From positions 1 to 49,686 of the forward strand of contig NZ_JAFLDT010000023.1 of assembly GCF_017302315.1 (NCBI RefSeq): a stretch of DNA of 49,686 bases. The letters run 5' to 3'. This stretch comes from Zoogloea sp. GTDB lineage: Bacteria > Pseudomonadota > Gammaproteobacteria > Burkholderiales > Rhodocyclaceae. A program made the translations under genes and the position numbers. The notes beneath the pieces are model-generated. The model did not search any database. It had not been told where the DNA came from and saw only the letters and a list, made by a program, of their open reading frames with translations. This document shows positions 34,195 through 41,133 of the stretch, piece after piece (within the stretch, counting starts at the first letter, position 1; each line of letters begins with the position of its first letter).

Positions 34195-35225
34195 TGAGCC
34201 TTCTCCGCCCGGTCGACCTTGAACTCAATCGTGAAGTACTCCTTGGCGCTGCCCTGCACCCGCGTGGTCGCTGTTGGTGCCTTGACCTCACTGTAACCAG
34301 GCTGCGCGGACAGCAGATCGAGAAGCCGGGCCGCGTTGGCGGCCTGGCCGGCAATGCGGACCGTATTGCCCTTGAACTCCAGGGAGTTAACAAGCACATC
34401 ATCAGGCAGCAGGCGCGACAACTCGTCCAGCGTCAGGAGGGGATTTCCGTAAGCCGCAACCGCGCTCCCCACCTTCTCGAGACTGGCATTGAACTTCATC
34501 AGATCCGCACGCAGATTGACCTGGGGCGATGAGGCCTTGGCGAGCTTCTGGCTGCGCACCACGGCGTCGAACATCCGTTCGCGCAACTGCAGCAGGGGCG
34601 TCAGTGCGATAGCCACCGCAAGGGCCACTGCCAGCACCAGCAAACCCCGATTCACCCAGCGGAGGCGCCGCCCCTCGCCCTCACCTTTGCCCTTCGCCTC
34701 GCCGAAACCGCGCACGACAACGGGCTGCTCTCCTCCCGCCCAGACCTCGCACAGGGAAGGCAGACCCTCCACCTGCAGATTTGCCAGATGACGCTCGATC
34801 AGCGCTCGCGACGAAAGCACGGACGCCACGTGCAGGACATCTCCTTCCCCCGCCGGGCGCAAAGCAAACCCCCACACCAGATCGCTTTCCGGAAAAGGAC
34901 TGGCGCTGCGGGCATCAAGGGCCACTGCAGCCTCCAGATCCCTGGCTGCCAGACGAGGCAGGATCAGACGCCGGCGCAGCACCAGATCTTCAGGCAGTTC
35001 GACGGCCGTCCGCTCCACCTTTCCCTTGAAATTAACCGGCGTGGCGGACACCCCGAGGCGCACGCTCGTCCGCCCGGTCTCATCCATCACGCGTACCGGT
35101 GGCTGCGGATTGAACCAGCGAAATAGCGGCCACGCAGCCGCATCCGCCCATCCGTCCCGGAAATAGCGGCCGACGGCCGCCAGGTCGAGCCCGAAAAGAT
35201 CGTATTGACTCTTGGAACTGCTCAT
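34191..35225 (-). CDS. gspL: Type II secretion protein GspL (PilN-like)
   Basis: The protein has 344 residues. The N-terminal cytoplasmic domain of about 190 residues is an actin/PilM-like remnant (ELPEDLVLRRRLILPRLAARDLEAAVALDARSASPF, as in GspL). A membrane helix at about 192-212 (GLLVLAVALAVAIALTPLL) leads to a periplasmic PilN-like ferredoxin domain, with DELSRLLPDDVLVNSLEFKGNTVRIAGQA. It recruits the GspE ATPase to the membrane. The start ATG abuts the gspK stop directly (TGA then ATG). Confidence 0.85.
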   Translation of the reverse strand: MSSSKSQYDLFGLDLAAVGRYFRDGWADAAAWPLFRWFNPQPPVRVMDETGRTSVRLGVSATPVNFKGKVERTAVELPEDLVLRRRLILPRLAARDLEAAVALDARSASPFPESDLVWGFALRPAGEGDVLHVASVLSSRALIERHLANLQVEGLPSLCEVWAGGEQPVVVRGFGEAKGKGEGEGRRLRWVNRGLLVLAVALAVAIALTPLLQLRERMFDAVVRSQKLAKASSPQVNLRADLMKFNASLEKVGSAVAAYGNPLLTLDELSRLLPDDVLVNSLEFKGNTVRIAGQAANAARLLDLLSAQPGYSEVKAPTATTRVQGSAKEYFTIEFKVDRAEKAQ

Positions 35226-36143
35226 TCAGCGCTGCGCCACGGAAGCACTTCCGTCAATGCCAAGGGCGCGCTCCGAACGCAGCACAACCCAAGGCAGACG
35301 GGAGGATGGAGGGGGCGCGGCGTCGACCGTCACCGTACGCACGATGGCACGCTCCGCGCCAAGGGGCACAAACGCCTTCAGCCGGAAACGCGACGAGGAG
35401 GATTGATCAGTGAATTCCTGCATCAGAGTGGTGGTATCTACCTGAACCTGCCCCGCATCTCGCGCGGCGGCAACCCTTTCGGCGACGGCGGCATTCCCCT
35501 GGGCAAGCACGAGCAAGACTTCGAAAGGCGCCGCAAGCGGATTCGTGCGCGCCGAACCACCATCCACGGTGATCAAGCCTCTGATTTTATCATAGGTTTC
35601 CAGGTCCATCCCAAGCACCTGCAGGAGGTCCTCGGGAGCCTCAAAAGCCCCGCCACGGGTACGAAACGGAACGCCTGCCGCGGCGTACTCCGGGTTTTCA
35701 CCCCCCCGGGGAAGGGCTGCGCCATCCGGATCGCGCCAGTCAATCACGCGCTGTGCCAGCGTCTGGGCTGTCGCCGGATCAAGACCGGCACCATGCGCAA
35801 ACAAGGCCGTCAGCAAGGGCTCCGGTGCAGCATTGATCGCCACCAGCCCGTTCAGGGGCGTCACAAGAACACGCACGCCCTCGCCGTCAAACTCGACATC
35901 CAAACTCCGCTGGGCCGAAAACTGCTTCACATCGGATGCAATGAAGCGCAAGGCCATCTGGATGGCGGCATCACCCCGGGCCTCGGCCAAAGCCGTGTCT
36001 CGAACCGCCGTCACGGTACGCAACTCGGTGCGGGCCTGGAAGACCAGCGCCGAGACAAGGAGCATCAAGGCACTGACCATCCACAGGACGGCCACCAGTG
36101 CATAACCCGCCTCGATTCTGCAAGGTGAGGAAGCACATCTCAT
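35226..36143 (-). CDS. gspK: Type II secretion minor pseudopilin GspK
   Basis: The protein has 305 residues. A short basic leader ends in Gly before YALVAVLWMVSALMLLVSALVF. As usual for GspK, the helix lacks the Glu at +5. The large globular domain contains the helical insertion AQTLAQRVIDWRDPDG, a GGENPEYAAAGVPFRTRGG loop and LLQVLGMD, all family landmarks. It caps the pseudopilus tip with GspI and GspJ. The ATG at 36143 forms an ATGA overlap with gspJ, which excludes the longer reading. Confidence 0.9.
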   Translation of the reverse strand: MRCASSPCRIEAGYALVAVLWMVSALMLLVSALVFQARTELRTVTAVRDTALAEARGDAAIQMALRFIASDVKQFSAQRSLDVEFDGEGVRVLVTPLNGLVAINAAPEPLLTALFAHGAGLDPATAQTLAQRVIDWRDPDGAALPRGGENPEYAAAGVPFRTRGGAFEAPEDLLQVLGMDLETYDKIRGLITVDGGSARTNPLAAPFEVLLVLAQGNAAVAERVAAARDAGQVQVDTTTLMQEFTDQSSSSRFRLKAFVPLGAERAIVRTVTVDAAPPPSSRLPWVVLRSERALGIDGSASVAQR

Positions 36144-36796
36144 GGCGATCCGGCTCCGGTCACAATGCGGCCGGACGCGCCCGCCGGCAACAGGCTGCGC
36201 ACCGGAAGAACCAGCAGCGGCCATTCGCTGCCGGCAGCCAGGATCGAAACACGGATACGGGCAAGGGTTCGCGGGTCCGGGCTGTTGCGCCATTCGCCGA
36301 GCCACTCGCCGCCATCATCAAGCTGGTAGGCCAGGGAAAACCCCTCCAGGCGCCCCACCAGAACCCGCTGCTCCGCCAGCGACCAGTCCGGCAGAACCTC
36401 GCCCCCGAAGTAGGGAAGGTATGACAAGAGCAATGCATCGCCGCCCGAACTGGTCAGCCCACGCTGAAGCCTGAAATGATGCAGTCCGCCAACGCCGTGC
36501 CGCGCCGGCATCACCCCGATCCACTCCAGCGCGGCAGGAGTACCGACAAACGTACTTTCGCCGGGCGTACCGGCCAGGGACTGGCGGGGACGGAGAACCA
36601 CCTGGCCAAGTACATCATCAAGGAATCCGGAGACCACCCGACGCTCATCCACCAGGGCGAGCCGCGCATCAAGCTTCTCCTCGGTCAAGCCAAGGGAGCG
36701 CATTGCGGTCAGCAAACCCACCATGATGATCGCCACGATCACCAGGGAAATGATCAATTCGATAACCGTGAAGCCGCCTTCCCGCCCTGCTTTCAC
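36140..36796 (-). CDS. gspJ: Type II secretion minor pseudopilin GspJ
   Basis: The protein has 218 residues and a GTG start overlapping the gspI stop. The prepilin site is REGG before FTVIELIISLVIVAIIMVGLL, with Glu at +5 of the mature protein. The rest is a beta-rich pseudopilin domain with MRSLGLTEEKLDARLALVDERR and a late ARIRVSILAAGSEWPLLVLPV strand pair. It forms the tip complex with GspI and GspK. The prepilin peptidase (GspO/PilD) is not encoded in this window, so it must be supplied elsewhere. Confidence 0.9.
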   Translation of the reverse strand: MKAGREGGFTVIELIISLVIVAIIMVGLLTAMRSLGLTEEKLDARLALVDERRVVSGFLDDVLGQVVLRPRQSLAGTPGESTFVGTPAALEWIGVMPARHGVGGLHHFRLQRGLTSSGGDALLLSYLPYFGGEVLPDWSLAEQRVLVGRLEGFSLAYQLDDGGEWLGEWRNSPDPRTLARIRVSILAAGSEWPLLVLPVRSLLPAGASGRIVTGAGSP

Positions 36797-37200
36797 CGGG
36801 GCGCTCCTGGGGGTGGCCGAAGTTGTGGCAACAGGCTCGACAGAACGACGGAGCGGGGATGCTCCGGATCTCCGAACCGGACCTCCACGTCCACCCGGTG
36901 CAATGGCACAGCAGGCCCGGGCAGCGGCGGCAAGGGGTAAGCCGCGGTGCGCATCTGCCAGCGCATCCCGCCATCCACCCCCTCCATGAAAAGCCCGGAC
37001 TCGGGAACCCCGTCCTGCAGTGCGAGCACCGAGCGGGCCGTGCGTACCGCCCGCTCGTAGTTCTCGGCATCGGCTACGGCGCGCACGCTGCCGCCACTGG
37101 TCCGGTACAGCACCGCGAGGGACAGGGCCATGATGGCGAAAGCAACGAGCACCTCAAGCAGGGAAAAGCCCCGCTGGGCGCGCGGGGAGCGCAGGCTCAT
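36793..37200 (-). CDS. gspI: Type II secretion minor pseudopilin GspI
   Basis: The protein has 135 residues. The prepilin motif is RAQRG before FSLLEVLVAFAIMALSLAVLY, with Glu at +5. The short pseudopilin domain ends VDVEVRFGDPEHPRSVVLSSLL. It sets the tip complex in motion by binding GspJ and GspK. The ATG at 37200 overlaps the gspH stop by ATGA. Confidence 0.9.
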   Translation of the reverse strand: MSLRSPRAQRGFSLLEVLVAFAIMALSLAVLYRTSGGSVRAVADAENYERAVRTARSVLALQDGVPESGLFMEGVDGGMRWQMRTAAYPLPPLPGPAVPLHRVDVEVRFGDPEHPRSVVLSSLLPQLRPPPGAPR

Positions 37201-37694
37201 CGGGAAATCGGCTCCTGGGTGACGGTTCCCAGCAGCCAATCAACCCGCAGGCGCACGCCGTCGCCGGTACGCTTGAGCACATCGACACTGCCACCGGTGG
37301 CGCCTCCCCCCGGATAGAAACGGATGCTGCCGCCACCTTGCCGCGACTCAATGCCCGCCACCACCAGGCGGACATCCACGGAGTCCGGCAAGGTGTGGTC
37401 CATCCGGCCCTGGGGGCCAAAAACCCGCTTTTCCGTGTCCACGGAAAACACCGTGCTCTGCCCGGTCTGGATGGACATCTGGCGCGCTGCCGTCATGCCG
37501 GCAAGCATGTGGCGCACCGTGCTGCGGTATTGGGAAGTCTCCATGAGCTTGCCGAAAGCCACCGGCGCAAGGCCCAGCAGCAATGCAATCACCGCAAAGG
37601 CAACGATCAGTTCGAGCAGGGTAAAACCGCTGAAGGCGCGGCGCGCCTTCGGGAGGCCCGGCCTGAGCGCCGGGCCCTCACTGCTACTTGCCAT
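37197..37694 (-). CDS. gspH: Type II secretion minor pseudopilin GspH
   Basis: The product is about 165 residues. The leader is longer than usual (about 27 residues), then the prepilin site AFSG before FTLLELIVAFAVIALLLGLAPVAF. The body carries the GspH family pattern TAARQMSIQTGQSTVFSVDTEKRVF, and the end is RLRVDWLLGTVTQEPI. It connects the tip to the main GspG pseudopilus. ATG 37694 is inside the end of gspG (11-base overlap). A start at 37769 would sit deep within gspG and is rejected. Confidence 0.9.
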   Translation of the reverse strand: MASSSEGPALRPGLPKARRAFSGFTLLELIVAFAVIALLLGLAPVAFGKLMETSQYRSTVRHMLAGMTAARQMSIQTGQSTVFSVDTEKRVFGPQGRMDHTLPDSVDVRLVVAGIESRQGGGSIRFYPGGGATGGSVDVLKRTGDGVRLRVDWLLGTVTQEPISR

Positions 37695-38124
37695 TGCGGA
37701 TGTCGGCGTTTTCACCCTCGCCACCCGGGGCGCCATCGGCCCCATAGGAGACGATCTCGACATCGGCACCGTTGGGGGAGCGCTTGTAACGGTAGGGGTT
37801 GTTCCACGGGTCCAGGGGCACCGAGCCCCCCTTCAGGTAGGGACCATCCCAGCCGTTGGCCGAGGCCGGCTTCTTGACCAGAGCCTCCAGCCCCTCCTCG
37901 TCCGACGGAAAGCGACCGACGCCGAGCTTGAAGAGTTCGACGGATTTCTCCAGATCGGCGATCTGGACACCGGCGGTCTTGCTCTTGGCACCGCCGAGCT
38001 GGCCGAGCATGCGCGGACCGACGAGGCCCACCAGCAGGGTCAGGATGGCCAGCACGACCAGCAGTTCGACCAGCGTGAAGCCGGCATTGCGCGCCACGCG
38101 CGAAGAACGGGATACGTACAGCAT
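37684..38124 (-). CDS. gspG: Type II secretion major pseudopilin GspG
   Basis: The protein has 146 residues. The prepilin site is RNAG before FTLVELLVVLAILTLLVGLVGPRM, the hallmark of the major pseudopilin. The calcium-site region is recognisable: FPSDEEGLEALVKKPASANGWDGPYLKGGSVPLDPWNNPYRYK, followed by VEIVSYGADGAPGGEGENADI. It polymerises into the piston-like pseudopilus. ATG 38124 with GGAG five bases upstream is chosen; GTG 38130 is possible. Confidence 0.95.
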   Translation of the reverse strand: MLYVSRSSRVARNAGFTLVELLVVLAILTLLVGLVGPRMLGQLGGAKSKTAGVQIADLEKSVELFKLGVGRFPSDEEGLEALVKKPASANGWDGPYLKGGSVPLDPWNNPYRYKRSPNGADVEIVSYGADGAPGGEGENADIRNGK

Positions 38125-38153
38125 TGGCACTCCGGATCTTGGATTGAAAAGTC

Positions 38154-39392
38154 TTACACCGCCAGATCGTTCACCGACAGGATGCCCATCAGGATCGATA
38201 CGATGATCCCGGCGATCATCACGCCGAGCGTCAGAATTAGCAAGGGTTCGAGGAGGGTCAGACCACGCTTGATGCTGGTCTCCACCTCCCGGTCGAGGAT
38301 GCGCGACAGCTCGAGCATCATGGTGTCGAGGCGGCCCGTCTCCTCCCCGACACGGACCAGATTGATCGCCATCGGTTCAAACAGCGCGGTCTTGTAGAGG
38401 GCATCGGTCATCCGCCCGCCGCCCTTCATGGCCGGCGCAATGCGTTCGAAAGCCGTGCGGACATGAACATTGCCGACCGTTTCGGTGGCGATGTTGAGGG
38501 CCGAGATCACCGGCACGCCATTGCCCAGCAGGGTGCCGAGGGAACGGGTGAAGCGGGTGATCTCGTATTTCAGGAAGATGGCCCCGAACACCGGCAGGCG
38601 CAGCGCCTTGCCCTGCCACCACAGGCGCCCGGCCGGGGAGGCAAACCAGCGGCTCAGGCCGGCCCCGAGCAGAAACACCACAACCCCCAGCAGCAGGCCG
38701 TAGTCGGTGAAGAAATGCCCGGTGGCCACCACGATGCGGGTGGGCGTGGGCAGGGCATCGCCCATGTCCTTGAACAGGGTCTCGAACTGGGGAACCACGA
38801 AGCCGAGCATGGCGATCACGGAAATCACCGCCACCAGCAGCAGGATTGCCGGGTAGATCATCGCCGAGATGACGCTCTCGCGCAGGGCCCGGATGCGCTC
38901 CAGGTGCTCCACCAGGCGCGTCAGCACTTCGCTCAGCTGGCCGCCGATCTCGCCGGAGCGGACCATGTTGATGTAAAAGTCGCCGAAGAAGTCGCGATGC
39001 GGTGCGATGGCGCGGCTCAGGGGCGCGCCGCCCTTGACGGCATCAAGCACACCAGCGAGAAGGCTCCCCACCGAAGCCTTGTGGCTCATGCCGATCAACA
39101 CCTTGAGCGCCCGGTCGAGGGACAGGCCCGCCCGCAACATGATGGCCAGCTCGGAGGTGAAGGCCAGCAGGTCGGCCTGGGTCGGCTTGCCCTTGGCCGG
39201 CGCCCGCCCGGTGGGCTGGGGAATGCCGTCCCTTGCCGCCTGCACCGCACCGGCCCCCGGGGGAGTGATGCGCAAGGGCGTCAGCCCCTTGGCCTTGAGG
39301 CTGCGCAGGGCCGCGTCTTCGCTGAGGGCGTCTATCACGCCGTCGCGGCGCACGCCCTTGGCATCGGCGGCCTGGTAGGCGAACTCAGGCAT
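38154..39392 (-). CDS. gspF: Type II secretion inner-membrane protein GspF
   Basis: The protein has 412 residues. It has the two repeated cytoplasmic helical domains of the GspF/PilC family. The first has FTSELAIMLRAGLSLDRALKVLIG, and the second has FTRSLGTLLGNGVPVISALNIATETVGN. Three membrane helices sit between and after them (about 175-200, 228-248, 380-405). The N terminus PEFAYQAADAKGVRRDGVIDALSEDAALR is standard. It is the platform around which the GspE ATPase turns. It overlaps gspE by eight bases. Confidence 0.95.
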   Translation of the reverse strand: MPEFAYQAADAKGVRRDGVIDALSEDAALRSLKAKGLTPLRITPPGAGAVQAARDGIPQPTGRAPAKGKPTQADLLAFTSELAIMLRAGLSLDRALKVLIGMSHKASVGSLLAGVLDAVKGGAPLSRAIAPHRDFFGDFYINMVRSGEIGGQLSEVLTRLVEHLERIRALRESVISAMIYPAILLLVAVISVIAMLGFVVPQFETLFKDMGDALPTPTRIVVATGHFFTDYGLLLGVVVFLLGAGLSRWFASPAGRLWWQGKALRLPVFGAIFLKYEITRFTRSLGTLLGNGVPVISALNIATETVGNVHVRTAFERIAPAMKGGGRMTDALYKTALFEPMAINLVRVGEETGRLDTMMLELSRILDREVETSIKRGLTLLEPLLILTLGVMIAGIIVSILMGILSVNDLAV

Positions 39393-41103
39393 TGCCCTGG
39401 TCCTGGGTCACGCGCAGGACTTCCTCCAGGCTGGTTTCACCGGCGGCCACCTTGCGCAGGCCGTCTTCATAGAGGGTGAACATGCCCGACTTGCGCGCCG
39501 TTTCATGCAGGGCAGTGGCGTCGGCACCCGAAATGATGGCCTGGTGCATGCTCTCGCCCAGCACGAACAGCTCGTGGATGCCGGTCCGCCCCGAATAGCC
39601 CGTCTGGCGGCATGCCGGGCAGCCCACCGGGTTGTAGACGCGGGTGCTCCCGCCCATGAAACGCTTCAGGCCGCTGCGTTCAAGCACGCTTTCATCGAGA
39701 TCCACCGGCGCCTTGCATGCCGTGCACAGGCGGCGCACCAGGCGCTGGGCCAGCACGCCATTCACCGACGAGGTGATCAGGTAGCGCTCCAGCCCCATGT
39801 CCTGCAGGCGGATCACCGCCCCGGCCGCCGTGTTGGTGTGCAGGGTGGACAGCACCAAGTGGCCGGTGAGCGCCGACTGCACGGCAATCTGGGCGGTTTC
39901 CCCGTCGCGCATTTCACCGATCATGATGATGTCCGGATCCTGACGCAGGATGGCACGCAGGGCGTTGGCAAAGCTCAGGCCGATCTGGGGATGAACCTGG
40001 ATCTGGTTGATGCCGCCCAACTGGTACTCCACCGGGTCTTCCACGGTGATGATCTTGGTGGCCTGGGCATCGAGCTTGCCGAGGGCAGCATACAGCGTGG
40101 TGGTCTTGCCCGAACCGGTGGGGCCGGTGACCAGCAGGATGCCGTGGGGCCGCTGCAGCAGCGACTCGAAGACTTCCAGCGTATCCCGGCTGAAGCCCAT
40201 CTCATGCAGGCTGAAGCGGATGCTGGCGCGATCAAGGACCCGCATCACCACGCTCTCGCCATGCACCGTCGGCACGGTGGACACCCGCAGATCCAGTTCG
40301 CGCCCCTTGATGCGCAGGTTGATCCGGCCGTCCTGGGGCAAGCGGCGTTCGGCGATATTGAGATGGGCCAGCAGCTTGATCCGCGACACCACCGCTGCTG
40401 ACATGGCCGGGGACACGGACTCGCCCATCTGGATCACCCCATCCACCCGATAGCGCACATGCAAACCGTCGTCGAAGGGTTCCAGATGAATGTCCGAGGC
40501 CTTCAGGTCGATGACCCGGGCCACGATCTGGTTCACCAGGCGGATCACCGGCGCTTCGCTGGCCAGATCCTTCAGATGCTCGATGAAGTCGCCGCCGGCT
40601 TCGAAATCATCCCCGCCGTCGACCTCGCCCTCCTCCTCGACAGGCGCCTCCAGCAGGCCTTTCAACCCAACCTCGATGTCGCCCTCAAGGCCCATGGCCA
40701 GTCGCACGTCCAGGCCCGTGGCAAGGCGCAGCGCCTTGGCGATGAAGCCGTTCTGCGGCTCGGCACAGACGACGGTGAGCACCCCACCCTCGTCGCGGAT
40801 GGGCAGCGCATGGTGAGACGTCAGGAAATCCGTCGAAATGCCCTCTGGCAATGGCAGATCGGCCGGAAAGGCGTCGGCAAGCACCAGGGGCACGTTTAGC
40901 TGGCGCGACAGGGCACGCGCCACATCCAGGTCGGAGACCACACCCAGACGGATCAACACCGATCCCAGCATGCCCCCCATCTCGGCCTGCGCCGACAGGG
41001 CACGCTCCAGATCCCGGGCACCGAGCTTGCCCTCGGCAACCAGCATCTCCCCGAGCATGGGACGCGGCGCTTGCAAGTCAGGGGAAAGAGTCTGTTCAGT
41101 CAT
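39385..41103 (-). CDS. gspE: Type II secretion ATPase GspE
   Basis: The protein has 572 residues. Two N-terminal MshEN/N1E-type segments come first (LGEMLVAEGKLGARDLERAL and FIAKALRLATGLDVRL). The ATPase core has Walker A GPTGSGKTTT near 326-335, the Asp box EDPVEYQLGGINQ, Walker B IIMIGEMRDGETA and the His box LVLSTLHTNTA. A zinc-binding four-Cys arm is present (LCTACK near 461, then CPACRQTGYSGRTGIHE near 495). It powers pseudopilus assembly as a hexamer at the cytoplasmic face. It starts 30 bases after the TPR gene, in the same direction. Confidence 0.95.
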   Translation of the reverse strand: MTEQTLSPDLQAPRPMLGEMLVAEGKLGARDLERALSAQAEMGGMLGSVLIRLGVVSDLDVARALSRQLNVPLVLADAFPADLPLPEGISTDFLTSHHALPIRDEGGVLTVVCAEPQNGFIAKALRLATGLDVRLAMGLEGDIEVGLKGLLEAPVEEEGEVDGGDDFEAGGDFIEHLKDLASEAPVIRLVNQIVARVIDLKASDIHLEPFDDGLHVRYRVDGVIQMGESVSPAMSAAVVSRIKLLAHLNIAERRLPQDGRINLRIKGRELDLRVSTVPTVHGESVVMRVLDRASIRFSLHEMGFSRDTLEVFESLLQRPHGILLVTGPTGSGKTTTLYAALGKLDAQATKIITVEDPVEYQLGGINQIQVHPQIGLSFANALRAILRQDPDIIMIGEMRDGETAQIAVQSALTGHLVLSTLHTNTAAGAVIRLQDMGLERYLITSSVNGVLAQRLVRRLCTACKAPVDLDESVLERSGLKRFMGGSTRVYNPVGCPACRQTGYSGRTGIHELFVLGESMHQAIISGADATALHETARKSGMFTLYEDGLRKVAAGETSLEEVLRVTQDQGNA

Positions 41104-41133
41104 GGGCTTGGGTCGGTGGGCAACGGCCCGGGG

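Noticed and set aside
37694-37769. Longer gspH start giving about 25 extra residues
   Set aside because: It would lie deep in gspG and extend an already long leader; the 37694 ATG with a short overlap is enough.
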